Positions 30,271 to 42,223 of a stretch of 64,000 bases of DNA are shown here, piece after piece (position 1 is the first letter of the stretch; every line of letters starts with the position of its first letter). Under the pieces are notes generated by a model. The model saw nothing but the letters and a program-made list of their open reading frames with translations. It had not been told where the DNA came from and did not search any database. The position numbers and the translations under genes were made by a program. Where the stretch lies: positions 2,976,001 to 3,040,000 of the forward strand of contig NZ_CP038635.1 in NCBI RefSeq assembly GCF_004768545.1. Direction: 5' to 3'. Source of the stretch: Cupriavidus oxalaticus. GTDB lineage: Bacteria > Pseudomonadota > Gammaproteobacteria > Burkholderiales > Burkholderiaceae.

Positions 30271-31524
30271 TCAGTCCGCCTGCGGCACCCGGTTGGTGCC
30301 GCGCACCATGTCAAAGCGGAACAGCCGGCATTCGATATTGCCGTTGTAGAGCGGCGTGCGGCGCGATTCTTTAAGCCGCAGCCGGCGCGGAAAGCCCAGG
30401 TCGCCGGTAAAGACCCACGCCTGCCAGCCCGCGAAGTTCTGCTTGAGCGTCGTGGCAAAGGCGTTGGCGAACTGGTTGGCGGCCGCCTCCTCCACCTCGT
30501 CGCGCGGCATCTCCTCCTCCGCCATGCGGCGCTGCCCGCGGACCGCGATGCGCTCGCCGTATGGCGGGTTCATCAGCAGCAGGCCCGGCTCGTCGTAGGG
30601 CGGCTGCACGAAGCGCGCATCGACCTGCTTGGTGCGCGCCTCGCCCGGCAGGCCGGCGCGCTGCCAGTTGGCCTGCGTGATGGCCAGCATGTCGGTTGAG
30701 ATGTCCGATCCCACCACCTGCAGCTCATCCGCCGAGGCCAGCATGCGCGCGCGCTGGGCGTCGTCCTTGAGCTTCTGCCACGCCTTGCGGTCGACGCCCT
30801 TGAGCCATTCGAAGGCAAAGCTGCGGCTGCCGCCCGGGGCAATGCCCAGCGCCACCTGGGCGGCTTCGATCAGGAACGTGCCGCTGCCGCACATCGGGTC
30901 GTAGAACGGCCGGAAGGTCTGCCCAGGGACCCAGCCCGCCAGGCGCAGGATGCCGGCGGCCAGGTTTTCCTTCAGCGGCGCCTCGCCCTTCTCGGTGCGC
31001 CAGCCGCGCTTGAACAGGGGCTCGCCGGTGGTGTCCAGGTACAGCGTGCAGTCGCGCTCGGTCAGGTGGGCATAGACGCGCACATCCGGGCTGACGGTAT
31101 CGACACTCGGGCGCGCGCCGAGGCGTTCGCGCATGGCGTCGCAGACGCCGTCCTTGACCCGCAGCGCGATGAAATTCAGGCTGCGCAGCGGCGACTTGTG
31201 CGCGGTGATATCGACGCGCAGCGATTCGTCCGGCGAGAACCACTGCTCCCAGCGCACGCCGCGCGCCAGGTTGTAGATGTCGTCCTCGTGCCGGTAGCCG
31301 CGCGCGGCCACGCGCAGCAGCACGCGGCTGGCAATGCGCGAATGCAGGTTGACCGCATAGGCTGCGGCCATCTCGCCGGAGAAATTGACCCCGCCCGGCA
31401 CCTCCTGGTGCACCGTGAACGGCGCCAGCGCGGCCATGCCCGGCCGGGCGGCGATCTCGCGCAGTTCTTCGGCGAGGGCGCCCTCCAGGCCGCGCGGGCA
31501 AGGGGCAAAAAAGGCTTGGGTCAT
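30271..31524 (-). CDS. rlmL: THUMP-domain class I RNA methyltransferase, RlmL-like
   Basis: 417 residues: a THUMP domain (about 45-155) and a methyltransferase domain with FYDPMCGSGTFLIEAAQ (motif I, near 205) and the catalytic LLLMNPPYGERI (NPPY, near 320). It resembles the N-terminal part of RlmKL, which methylates 23S rRNA G2445 (m2G); it lacks the RlmK half, as is common outside gamma-proteobacteria. The exact target is inferred. Confidence 0.85.
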   Translation of the reverse strand: MTQAFFAPCPRGLEGALAEELREIAARPGMAALAPFTVHQEVPGGVNFSGEMAAAYAVNLHSRIASRVLLRVAARGYRHEDDIYNLARGVRWEQWFSPDESLRVDITAHKSPLRSLNFIALRVKDGVCDAMRERLGARPSVDTVSPDVRVYAHLTERDCTLYLDTTGEPLFKRGWRTEKGEAPLKENLAAGILRLAGWVPGQTFRPFYDPMCGSGTFLIEAAQVALGIAPGGSRSFAFEWLKGVDRKAWQKLKDDAQRARMLASADELQVVGSDISTDMLAITQANWQRAGLPGEARTKQVDARFVQPPYDEPGLLLMNPPYGERIAVRGQRRMAEEEMPRDEVEEAAANQFANAFATTLKQNFAGWQAWVFTGDLGFPRRLRLKESRRTPLYNGNIECRLFRFDMVRGTNRVPQAD

Positions 31525-31540
31525 GGGTCAGGTTTCCTGC

Positions 31541-31567
31541 AAACAAAAACGTCCGCCGTAGCGGACG
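31541..31567 (-). terminator. Terminator downstream of the DsbA-fold isomerase gene
   Basis: Minus strand stem CGTCCGC / GCGGACG with a 4-nt loop followed by TTTTTGTTT, ending 22 nt beyond the stop of the gene at 31589 and separating it from rlmL. Confidence 0.75.
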
Positions 31568-31588
31568 GGAGATATCCGATAGCTTAGT

Positions 31589-32194
31589 TCAAGCGGCGGC
31601 GAGCGCGCGCTCGAGGAAGTCGAGCCGGTCCTGGCCCCAGAACGGCTGGCCGTCGAACACATACCACGGCGCACCGAACACGCCGGCCGAGATCGCATCC
31701 TGCGTGTTCTGCGCGTAGGCCGCCTGGACCGACTGGGCCTCGCTGGCCTTGAGCAGGCCAGCGCCATCCAGGCCGGCCTCGTCGGCGATCTGCGCCAGCG
31801 TGGCGGCATCGGCGATATTGCGCTGCTGCGCCCACACCGCTGCGCCGATCGCGCCGGTCAGCTGCATCGCGCGCGCGGTGCCGTGCGCCAGTTGCGCCGC
31901 GATGATCAGCTTGCTGGCCGCGTCGCCGGAGACCGGGAAGAAGGTTGGCTCCAGGTTCAGCGGCAGGTCCAGGAATGCGCTCCAGCGCTTGAGCTCGACC
32001 AGCCGGTAAGCCTGGCGCTGCGGCGGGCGCTGCGCCAGCGGCAGTCCGCCGGAGACGGAGAATACCTTGCCCATGTCGCAGGGCTTCAGGTTCACCTGCA
32101 CGCCGTGGCGTTCGGCCATGGCGGCAAAGCGCGCATGGCCCATGTAGACGAACGGCGATTGCGGCGTCAGGTAGTAGTCAACCAGCTTGCTCAT
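31589..32194 (-). CDS. 2-hydroxychromene-2-carboxylate isomerase family protein
   Basis: 201 residues, DsbA-like thioredoxin fold with helical insert; kappa-class GST relative (MSKLVDYYLTPQSPFVYMGH, SAFLDLPLNLEPTFFP, GVFGAPWYVFDGQPFWGQDR, the usual C-terminal strand). Members isomerise hydroxychromene carboxylate in naphthalene catabolism or act as glutathione-dependent reductases. No aromatic-degradation genes are near, so the native substrate is unknown. Confidence 0.88.
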   Translation of the reverse strand: MSKLVDYYLTPQSPFVYMGHARFAAMAERHGVQVNLKPCDMGKVFSVSGGLPLAQRPPQRQAYRLVELKRWSAFLDLPLNLEPTFFPVSGDAASKLIIAAQLAHGTARAMQLTGAIGAAVWAQQRNIADAATLAQIADEAGLDGAGLLKASEAQSVQAAYAQNTQDAISAGVFGAPWYVFDGQPFWGQDRLDFLERALAAA

Positions 32195-32228
32195 CTCGAT
32201 CTCGCAATTTGTGGAGCGGTCGCCCTGC

Positions 32229-32651
32229 TCAGAACGGCTTGACGACCACCAGGATCACCACAGCCAGCAGCACCAGCACCGGCAGCTCGTTGAACCAGCG
32301 ATAAAACTTGTGCGAGCGCGTATTGCGCCCGCCTTCGAACTTGCGCAGCAGTACGCCGCAGCCGTGGTGGTAGCCGATCAGCACCAGCACCAGCGCCAGC
32401 TTGGCATGCATCCAGCCCTGCCCGGTGCCGCGGCCGATGCCGTAGCCCAGGTACAGCCACAGCCCGAACACCACCGCCGGCACCGCCAGCATGGTCATGA
32501 AGCGGAACAGCTTGCGCGCCATCAGCAGCAGGCGCTGGGTGCTGGCGGCGTCGGTCTCCATCGCCAGGTTGACGAAGATGCGCGGCAGGTAGAACAGGCC
32601 GGCGAACCACGAAACGACGAAGACGATATGCAGCGCTTTGACCCAGAGCAT
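32229..32651 (-). CDS. hemJ: Protoporphyrinogen IX oxidase HemJ
   Basis: 140-residue, four-helix membrane protein of the HemJ/CopD family. It has the opening MLWVKALHIVFVVSWFAGLFYLPRIFV with conserved His8 and later KFEGGRNTRSHKFYRWFNELP. HemJ oxidises protoporphyrinogen IX to protoporphyrin IX in organisms lacking HemG and HemY. It is followed 34 nt later by the isomerase gene. Confidence 0.9.
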   Translation of the reverse strand: MLWVKALHIVFVVSWFAGLFYLPRIFVNLAMETDAASTQRLLLMARKLFRFMTMLAVPAVVFGLWLYLGYGIGRGTGQGWMHAKLALVLVLIGYHHGCGVLLRKFEGGRNTRSHKFYRWFNELPVLVLLAVVILVVVKPF

Positions 32652-32725
32652 CGGCGGACAGACGTTGGCTTGCGGTTGTTATTGTTGTTGGCGGGCCGGC
32701 TTGAGGTCCGGCCTCAGGTCCAGCT

Positions 32726-34006
32726 TCAGGTCCGGATCTCGCCGTGCCCGAAGACCACGTACTTGAGCGAGGTCAGCCCTTCCAGCCCGACCGGGCCGCG
32801 TGCGTGCAGCTTGTCGTTGGAGATGCCGATCTCCGCGCCCAGGCCGTATTCGAAACCGTCGGCGAAGCGGGTCGAGGCGTTGATCATGACGCTGGCCGAA
32901 TCGACCTCGCGGATAAAACGCATGCCCGCCGAGTAGTCCTCGGTGATGATCGAATCGGTGTGGTGCGATCCGTATTCGTTGATATGCGCGACGGCGTCAT
33001 CCAGGCCGGCGACGGTCTTGATGGCGAGGATCGGGGCCAGGTATTCCAGGCGCCAGTCTTCCTCGGCGGCATCGACCAGGCCGCTGAAGCCGGCGGCTTC
33101 CAGCGTGGCGCGGGTGGCCGGGCAGACGCGCAGTTCGACGCCCTTCTCCTGGTAGATGCGGCACAGCGGCGGCAACGCGGTGGCGGCAATGTCCCGCGAC
33201 ACCAGCAGCGTTTCCATGGTGTTGCATGGCGCGTAGCGCTGGGTCTTGGCGTTGTCGCAGACGCGCACGGCCTTGTCCAGGTCGGCGGCGGCGTCGATGT
33301 AGACGTGGCAGATACCGTCCAGGTGCTTGATCATCGGCACGCGCGCTTCTTCCATCAGGCGCGCGATCAGGCTCTTGCCGCCGCGCGGCACGATCACGTC
33401 GACGAATTCGGTCATGGTGATCAGGCGGCCGACCGCGGCGCGGTCGGTGGTCTCGATCACCTGCACGGCTTCCGGCGGCAGGCCGGCGGCGGCCAGGCCC
33501 TCTGCCACCAGCGCGGCCAGCGCGGTGTTGGATTCAATCGCTTCGGATCCGCCTCGCAGGATGGTGGCGTTGCCCGACTTCAGGCACAGCGCCGCGGCAT
33601 CGATGGTCACGTTGGGGCGCGACTCGTAGATGATGCCGATCACGCCCAGCGGCACGCGCATCTGGCCGACCTGGATGCCGGTCGGGCGGAACTTCATGTT
33701 TGAGATCTCGCCGATCGGGTCGGCCAGCGCGGCGATCTGCTCCAGGCCGGCGGCCATGGTGGCAATGGCCTTGTCCGACAGCGTCAGGCGGTCGACGAAG
33801 GCGGCATCCTGGCCGTTGGCGCGGGCACGTTCCACATCGCGCGCATTGACGGCCTTGAGCTTGTCGGCATCGCGGCGGATGGCGGCGGCAATGGTCAGCA
33901 GCGCCTGGTTCTTGTCCGCCGTGGAGGCACGCGCCATCGCGCGCGACGCCGCGCGGGCCTGGCGGCCGACGCGGTCCATGTATTGGTTGAGGTCGAGCTC
34001 GTTCAT
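32726..34006 (-). CDS. proA: Gamma-glutamyl phosphate reductase
   Basis: 426 residues, aldehyde dehydrogenase superfamily. It reduces gamma-glutamyl phosphate to the semialdehyde in proline synthesis. The catalytic Cys is in [15 protein letters not shown] and the nucleotide-binding region in [12 protein letters not shown]. It opens with [20 protein letters not shown]. It sits downstream of holA on the same strand, after a gap with two REP-like palindromes. Confidence 0.97.
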   Translation of the reverse strand: MNELDLNQYMDRVGRQARAASRAMARASTADKNQALLTIAAAIRRDADKLKAVNARDVERARANGQDAAFVDRLTLSDKAIATMAAGLEQIAALADPIGEISNMKFRPTGIQVGQMRVPLGVIGIIYESRPNVTIDAAALCLKSGNATILRGGSEAIESNTALAALVAEGLAAAGLPPEAVQVIETTDRAAVGRLITMTEFVDVIVPRGGKSLIARLMEEARVPMIKHLDGICHVYIDAAADLDKAVRVCDNAKTQRYAPCNTMETLLVSRDIAATALPPLCRIYQEKGVELRVCPATRATLEAAGFSGLVDAAEEDWRLEYLAPILAIKTVAGLDDAVAHINEYGSHHTDSIITEDYSAGMRFIREVDSASVMINASTRFADGFEYGLGAEIGISNDKLHARGPVGLEGLTSLKYVVFGHGEIRT

Positions 34007-34043
34007 GTCAGTGGCCGGGGGAAGGCCGTCAGTGTGTGTTCCT

Positions 34044-34069
34044 CCCCTCTCCCGCGCGCGGGAGAGGGG
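34044..34069. repeat. 26-bp REP-like palindrome, copy 2
   Basis: Perfect palindrome whose arms are CCCCTCTCCCGCG and complement. It lies between holA and proA and differs from the other copies only in the central four bases. Confidence 0.85.
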
Positions 34070-34139
34070 TTGGGGGAGCGGGCCGGTGCATCAACGGGCG
34101 ATATCGCAAGATTTCCCGCCTGCCTGCCCTCTCCCCCGG

Positions 34140-34165
34140 CCCCTCTCCCGCAAGCGGGAGAGGGG
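34140..34165. repeat. 26-bp REP-like palindrome, copy 3
   Basis: CCCCTCTCCCGC, AA, then complement; identical to the copy at 27077-27102. A partial C-rich copy, CCCTCTCCCCC, precedes it at about 34127. Confidence 0.85.
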
Positions 34166-34189
34166 AGCAAACCCTCAGGGAAGCAAACC

Positions 34190-35248
34190 CTAGCGCGCAA
34201 TCATCAGCGCCAGCTGCTGCAAACCGTCCCATGGCTCGGCCGGCAGCGGCGCGCCGCCCGGTGGCGGCAGGTCGTACAGGCCCTTGACCTGCCGGTCCAG
34301 CCGCGCCGCCAGTGCCAGCGCCGCTTCCAGCCGGGGCAGCTGGAGCCGCTGCGCGGCCTGTGGCACCAGCCGCTCGCGCGGTCCCCAGACGCGCAGTTCG
34401 CGCATCAGCACGCCCGCCGGCTTGCCGGCCGCAAGGCCTTGCCGGACCTTGGATAATACGCGAATTTCCTCAGTCAGCGCCCACAGCACCAGCACCGTCG
34501 CCTCGCCCTCGCCGCGCAGCCCTTCGAGCATGCGCACCAGGCGCGGCACGTCGCCCGACAGCATCGCCTCGGACAGCTTGAAAACGTCGTAGCGGGCCAC
34601 GTTCAGCACCGCGTCGTGGACCTGGTCGAAGCTCAGTTCCCCCGGCGGGTACAGCAGGCCCAGCTTCTGGATTTCCTGGTGCGCCGCCAGCAGGTTGCCC
34701 TCGACCTTGTCGGCGACAAACTGCAGCGCGCGCCGCCCAGGCTCGCCGCCCTCGACGCGCTGCTGCTGCAGTGCCAGCCGTTCGCCGACCCAGGCCGGCA
34801 GCCGGGTGCGGTCCACCGTGTCGACCTTGATCGACACGCCGGCGCCTTCCAGCGCCTGGAACCACGCCGACTTGGAAGTGGCGAAATCCAGCCGCGGCAG
34901 CGTCACCAGCATCACCACGTCCGGCGACGGCTGCGCCGCCACCGCGCGCAGCGCCTCGCCGCCGTCCTTGCCGGGCTTGCCCGAAGGGATGCGCAGCTCG
35001 ACGATCTTGCGGTCGCCGAACAGCGACATCGACTGCTGCGCCTCGACCAGCTGGCCCCAGTGGAAGCCGCGCTCGGCCACCAGCACCTCGCGCTCGGAAA
35101 ACCCCGCTTCGCGCGCCGTGGCGCGCAGGCGATCCACGGCCTCCAGCACCAGCAGGTGCTCGTCACCGTGCACCACATACAGCGGCGCCAGGCCGCGGGC
35201 CCTGGCCTGCTTCAGGTGCGCGTCGAGCCCGTCGAGCTTGAGTTGCAT
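34190..35248 (-). CDS. holA: DNA polymerase III subunit delta
   Basis: 352 residues, clamp-loader delta subunit that opens the beta sliding clamp. Family features: MQLKLDGLDAHLKQARARGL opening, PLYVVHGDEHLLVLEAVDRLR, later AMLSGDVPRLVRMLEGLRGEGE and the C-terminal lid region. It starts 18 nt after the lptE stop, so it is co-transcribed with lptE and leuS, the usual leuS-lptE-holA order. Confidence 0.95.
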   Translation of the reverse strand: MQLKLDGLDAHLKQARARGLAPLYVVHGDEHLLVLEAVDRLRATAREAGFSEREVLVAERGFHWGQLVEAQQSMSLFGDRKIVELRIPSGKPGKDGGEALRAVAAQPSPDVVMLVTLPRLDFATSKSAWFQALEGAGVSIKVDTVDRTRLPAWVGERLALQQQRVEGGEPGRRALQFVADKVEGNLLAAHQEIQKLGLLYPPGELSFDQVHDAVLNVARYDVFKLSEAMLSGDVPRLVRMLEGLRGEGEATVLVLWALTEEIRVLSKVRQGLAAGKPAGVLMRELRVWGPRERLVPQAAQRLQLPRLEAALALAARLDRQVKGLYDLPPPGGAPLPAEPWDGLQQLALMIAR

Positions 35249-35266
35249 GCCGTCACTCTGCCCTGC

Positions 35267-35782
35267 TCAGATGGCCTTGACCGCGGCCAGCCGGCGCATC
35301 AGCTGCTGCACGATGTCGCGCTGCATGTCGCGGTACAGCTGCTGCTCTTCGTAGTCCTTGGCCAGCGTGTTGGCTTCGTTGTAGGTCAGGTCGCGCGTCA
35401 GCACCAGCTGCGACGGCGCGATCAGTTCCTTGCCGGCGGCATCGCGCAGGCGGAAGGTGAAGCGCTGCGTCAGGCGGTATTCGCGCACCACGCCCTCGGT
35501 CGTGATCGACAGGATGGACTTGGTGCGGGTGTCCTGTAGCACGTCCAGCAGCGCGTCGGCCTCTTTCTGGTCGGCCACCACCTGGGTGTCGGAGCCGCCG
35601 CGGATGGCGCGGCGCAGGTCCGCGCCCATCAGCGAGTTGGGCGGGATCCCGATATAGAGCCGCTTGAACGCGAAGTCCGAATTGCCGCGCATGTGGAAGC
35701 CGCAGCCGGCCAGCAGGCCCGTTGCCGGCACCGCCAGCATCGCCGCGAGCGCCTTGCGGCGGCCCATGTTCAGTCGCTTCAT
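35267..35782 (-). CDS. lptE: LPS-assembly lipoprotein LptE
   Basis: 171 residues. A lipoprotein signal peptide ends in the lipobox LLAGC (lipidated Cys27), then FHMRGNSDFAFKRLYIGIPP of the LptE fold. It plugs the LptD barrel in the outer membrane and helps insert LPS. It lies between leuS (40 nt upstream) and holA (18 nt downstream). Confidence 0.95.
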   Translation of the reverse strand: MKRLNMGRRKALAAMLAVPATGLLAGCGFHMRGNSDFAFKRLYIGIPPNSLMGADLRRAIRGGSDTQVVADQKEADALLDVLQDTRTKSILSITTEGVVREYRLTQRFTFRLRDAAGKELIAPSQLVLTRDLTYNEANTLAKDYEEQQLYRDMQRDIVQQLMRRLAAVKAI

Positions 35783-35822
35783 TCTTGGCGATTCCTCAGT
35801 CAGGTTCCGGGCCGCTGACCCG

Positions 35823-38624
<2,802 letters not shown>

Positions 38625-39422
38625 TTACTTCAGGCCCAGCACGTCCTGCATGTCGAACAGGCCGTTGGGCTTGTCGGCCAGGAAACGGGCCGAACGCACG
38701 GCACCGTCGGCATAGGACTGGCGGCTGGACGACTTGTGGCTGATCTCGATGCGCTCGCCGATGCCGGCAAACATCACGGTGTGGTCGCCGACGATGTCGC
38801 CGCCGCGGATGGTGGCAAAGCCGATCGAATTGGGATCTCGCTCGCCGGTATGGCCCTCGCGGGCATAGACGGCGCAGGTCTTCAGGTCGCGGCCGAGCGC
38901 ATCGGCGATCACTTCACCCATCTTCAGCGCGGTGCCCGACGGGGCGTCGACCTTGAAGCGGTGGTGGGCCTCGATCACTTCGATGTCGTAGCCGGTCGAC
39001 AGCAGCTTGGCCGCCACTTCCAGCAGCTTGAAGGTGGCATTGACGCCGACGCTGAAGTTGGCGGCAAAGACGATGCCGATGGACTTGGCGGCTTCGGCCA
39101 GCGCGGCCTTGCCGGCGTCGTCGAAGCCGGTAGTGCCGACCACCATCTTGACGCCCAGCTTCTTCGCCACGGCCAGGTGCGCCAGCGTGCCTTCCGGACG
39201 GGTGAAGTCGATCAGGCAATCCGCAGCGGCCAGGCCGGCTTCCAGGTCCGCCGTGATCGCCACGCCGGTGTTGCGGCCCAGGAACAGGCCCGCGTCCTGG
39301 CCCAGTGCCGGCGAGCCCGGCAGGTCGAGCGCGCCCGACAGCTTCACGCCCTCGGTGTTCAGCACTTGTTCGATCAGCATGCGGCCCATGCGGCCGGATG
39401 CGCCTGCGATGGCGATGTTCAT
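38625..39422 (-). CDS. dapB: 4-hydroxy-tetrahydrodipicolinate reductase
   Basis: 265 residues, lysine and diaminopimelate synthesis. The nucleotide-binding motif GASGRMGRM is at residues 7-15, the DapB signature [16 protein letters not shown] near 160. The start ATG at 39422 is clear. It is downstream of bamE on the same strand, the standard omlA-dapB order of Burkholderiales. Confidence 0.97.
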   Translation of the reverse strand: MNIAIAGASGRMGRMLIEQVLNTEGVKLSGALDLPGSPALGQDAGLFLGRNTGVAITADLEAGLAAADCLIDFTRPEGTLAHLAVAKKLGVKMVVGTTGFDDAGKAALAEAAKSIGIVFAANFSVGVNATFKLLEVAAKLLSTGYDIEVIEAHHRFKVDAPSGTALKMGEVIADALGRDLKTCAVYAREGHTGERDPNSIGFATIRGGDIVGDHTVMFAGIGERIEISHKSSSRQSYADGAVRSARFLADKPNGLFDMQDVLGLK

Positions 39423-39520
39423 GGTGTCTGGCTCAGCGGAATGTGCGCAATACGCGAAAAGTGAATGGGCCGGTCATGGCTGACCGGCCCGGGAACAGAT
39501 GGCAAGCCGCGGATGGCGGC

Positions 39521-40171
39521 TCAGTTGGCCTTGGACGCTTCGGCGGGCGCGGTGGCCTGGGCGGGGGCGGGGGCCGCAGCCGGCGGCGCTTCAGCCGCGG
39601 GGGCGGCAGATGCAGCGGGCGCCTGTGCCGGCGCGGCGGCCGGCTCGGCCGCCTGCCGCGGCACGAAGTTTTCCACGGTGGTCTGCGGCTCAGCCTGGGC
39701 AGCGGCCGTGCTGCTGGTGGACACCTTGCCCGGGGTCTGGTCCTTCAGCGCCTTCTTCATGCCGTCAATTTCGGCGATCAGCTCGTATTCGGACGGCAGT
39801 TCGTCGCCACCAAACTTGACCAGGCGGTCGCCATCGAAAAAGACCGTATAGCGGCGCTGCTGCACCACCGGGGTATTGCCGCGGCGGAACGAGAACACAT
39901 AGTCCCAGCGGTTGGCGTGGAACACATCGGTCAGCAGCGGCGTGCCGAGCAGGAACTTGACCTGCTCGCGCGTCATGCCTTCGCGCAGTTGCGAAGCGGC
40001 CTCGCGGGACACGAAGTTGCCCTGCACGATATTGATCCGGTACGGCGTGATGGCGTTGGCTACCTTGCGCGAGGTGGAATCGTAGGCCGAGCAGGCGCCG
40101 GCCAGCAGAGCCGCGGCCAGCAGGGAGACAACCAGCGTCGGGCGCATGGCGGACGAACGGATATAACGCAT
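39521..40171 (-). CDS. bamE: Outer-membrane assembly lipoprotein BamE
   Basis: 216 residues with signal peptide and lipobox LLAGAC (lipidated Cys, near residue 27), then the SmpA/OmlA fold (YRINIVQGNFVSREAASQLR, GMTREQVKFLLGTPLL, YTVFFDGDRLVKFGGDELP) to about residue 130. The remainder, about 75 residues, is Ala/Pro/Glu low complexity. ATG 40171 has GCGAG upstream. It is divergent from fur. Confidence 0.93.
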   Translation of the reverse strand: MRYIRSSAMRPTLVVSLLAAALLAGACSAYDSTSRKVANAITPYRINIVQGNFVSREAASQLREGMTREQVKFLLGTPLLTDVFHANRWDYVFSFRRGNTPVVQQRRYTVFFDGDRLVKFGGDELPSEYELIAEIDGMKKALKDQTPGKVSTSSTAAAQAEPQTTVENFVPRQAAEPAAAPAQAPAASAAPAAEAPPAAAPAPAQATAPAEASKAN

Positions 40172-40414
40172 GTATCTCGCTTCCGGGAGGGAAAGGGAAA
40201 GTACGGAAAGTACCGCGGAAGACCGGCGCAGCAAGCGCTGCAAGAGCCGGCTACACCACATGCGGACGGGGCGCCTGCCGCGGCAACCACATGGGACCGA
40301 CGGCAAATGCCTGAGGCGCGTTGCCCACATGGCATGCGGCACCGCGGGCGACTTTTGCTGTCAAAACCCTTATGATTCAACTATCCAGACATTGTACTCT
40401 AGGGAGTCACGCCC

Positions 40415-40846
40415 ATGCCGAGTCCGGCGGACCTCAAGAATATCGGCCTGAAGGCGACCGTGCCCAGGCTGAAGATTCTTGAAATTTTTCAGACCAGCGA
40501 ACAGCGGCACCTGAGCGCGGAAGACGTCTACCGTATCCTGCTGAACGAGCATATGGATATCGGCCTCGCAACCGTCTACCGCGTGCTCACCCAGTTCGAA
40601 CAGGCAGGCCTGCTGTCGCGCAACAACTTCGAATCCGGCAAGGCCATTTTCGAACTCAACGAAGGCAAGCACCACGACCACCTGGTCTGCCTCGATTGCG
40701 GCCGCGTCGAGGAGTTCTTCGACTCCGAGATCGAGCATCGCCAGCAAAGCATTGCGCGCGAGCGCGGCTTTACCCTGCAGGAACATGCACTGTCGCTGTA
40801 CGGCAACTGCACGAAGACCGACTGTCCCCACAGACCCAAACGATAA
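40415..40846 (+). CDS. fur: Ferric uptake regulator Fur
   Basis: 143 residues. Winged helix (about 1-85) and dimerisation/metal domain with [17 protein letters not shown] (Zn/Fe ligands, CxxC) and a second CxxxxC near NCTKTDCPH. It represses iron uptake genes with Fe(II). A GGAG lies 10 nt before the ATG. Divergent from bamE and followed by a strong terminator shared with phcA. Confidence 0.97.
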   Translation: MPSPADLKNIGLKATVPRLKILEIFQTSEQRHLSAEDVYRILLNEHMDIGLATVYRVLTQFEQAGLLSRNNFESGKAIFELNEGKHHDHLVCLDCGRVEEFFDSEIEHRQQSIARERGFTLQEHALSLYGNCTKTDCPHRPKR

Positions 40847-40880
40847 GCCGGCGCACGCACCGCGTAGCGCATCCGGCAAA

Positions 40881-40912
40881 ACAAAAACCGGCGCCAGGCG
40901 CCGGTTTTTTTA
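40881..40912. terminator. Bidirectional terminator between fur and phcA
   Basis: Stem CCGGCGCC / GGCGCCGG-type (40888-40904), flanked by AAAAA on the left and seven T on the right. Confidence 0.88.
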
Positions 40913-40927
40913 TGGGAATGCCCTGGT

Positions 40928-41923
40928 TCAGGGCTCGCGCAGCGCCTGCAGGTCGTCTGCAGCAACCACGCGCGACGGGCGCGACGCCGACAGGCCGACA
41001 AACTCGGCCACCACCTGGCGGAACAGGTTGCGCGCCCATACCAGCATCGGATGGGTGTTGCGGCTGCGGTGCCAGAACATGTTCAGGCCGACCGTGGTAT
41101 TGAGTTCAGCCGGCAGCGGGAACGCCTTCAGGCCGTAGGTTTCGCAGGCCATGTCCTTGGTCAGCGCATTGACAGTGAAGATCATGTCGGTCTGCGCGGC
41201 CATCTCGGCCTGCGCCCGCCACGAATGCACCGTCAGCGTCGCATTGCGCTTGAGGCCGCGCTGCTGCAGCGCGTAGTCGAGCGGGATCAGCGACGGCGCC
41301 GGGCGGCCCGCGCCGCCGGAATGCGCCATGAAGATATGGCCGCAGTCCAGGTATTGCTCGAGCGTGCAGTGGTTCTTCAGCACCGGGTGGTTCTTGCGCG
41401 CGCACACCCACAGGTTCAGCGACGTCACCATTTCCTCGACGATTTCCGGATGCCGGGTCGGGAACGGGGAAAACGCCAGGTCCAGCTCATTGGCGCGCAT
41501 CGAGGCCACGTCGGCTTCCCAGGAATGGGACTCGACCAGCTTGATATGCAGGTCCGGCGCCAGCTGCTTGATGCGCAGCACGAAGCGGTTGAACACCGTG
41601 TCGCCCAGCTCGGCGGCAAAGCCGATGCTCAGCGTGCCGGTGGCCACCGCGGGATCGAAATTATCGGCGTCGCCTTCGTTGATCGACGACCACAGGTCCA
41701 GCATGTCGCGGATCTTGGGGCCCAGCTCCAGCGCGCGGGGGGTGGGCGTCAGGCCGTGGGGAACGCGGATGAAGAGCGGATCATCAAAAATCTCGCGCAA
41801 CCGGCCCAGCGAATGCGATACCGCCGGCGCGGTCATGTGCATCTTCTCCGCGACGTAGGTGGCGTTTCGCTTACTCAGCAGCTCGGTGAAGATCACTAAA
41901 AGCTTTGTGTCTACGTTCACCAT
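40928..41923 (-). CDS. phcA: LysR-type global virulence/quorum regulator PhcA
   Basis: 331 residues. N-terminal winged HTH (ELLSKRNATYVAEKMHMTAP, AVSHSLGRLREIFDDPLF) and a LysR substrate-binding domain. The sequence MVNVDTKLLVIFTELLSKRN and the surrounding order (bamE-fur-LysR) match my recollection of Ralstonia PhcA, master regulator downstream of the PhcBSRQ signal. This identification is from memory of the family, not a search. It is convergent with fur; upstream lies a 300-nt promoter region. Confidence 0.8.
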   Translation of the reverse strand: MVNVDTKLLVIFTELLSKRNATYVAEKMHMTAPAVSHSLGRLREIFDDPLFIRVPHGLTPTPRALELGPKIRDMLDLWSSINEGDADNFDPAVATGTLSIGFAAELGDTVFNRFVLRIKQLAPDLHIKLVESHSWEADVASMRANELDLAFSPFPTRHPEIVEEMVTSLNLWVCARKNHPVLKNHCTLEQYLDCGHIFMAHSGGAGRPAPSLIPLDYALQQRGLKRNATLTVHSWRAQAEMAAQTDMIFTVNALTKDMACETYGLKAFPLPAELNTTVGLNMFWHRSRNTHPMLVWARNLFRQVVAEFVGLSASRPSRVVAADDLQALREP

Positions 41924-42223
41924 GATCAGGCCCAGGTCAGATTTTTCTTAGCAAAGATGGCCCCACCACTTGCACTGGCTGCACATCAGAGTTCAACGGC
42001 ATCTTGATAGTGTAAGAGGAAAAAACAAGCTCGGAAAGCAAATTCGGCATTTTCGGAGCGCCAAACCTTGTCACATTTCTGAAAAATGAGGTCATTTTTA
42101 TGAAGTTGGTCTCATATACGCATACTTTCCGTGCCGCAGCAGAGCCTTGGGCATCGGCGTATATTGGGGGTCACCATCCCATTTTTGTCATTCTTTTCCC
42201 AGGCCGCGAACGCGTCCGCCATC
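41924..42223. other. phcA upstream region, 300 nt, with palindrome
   Basis: AT-rich relative to its neighbours. It contains a perfect 18-bp palindromic stretch at 42082-42099 (AAAAATGA, GG, TCATTTTT), with poly-T/poly-A tracts nearby. This may hold the phcA promoter and an operator for PhcA itself or another regulator. No ORF is convincing except the start of the flavin reductase. Confidence 0.4.
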
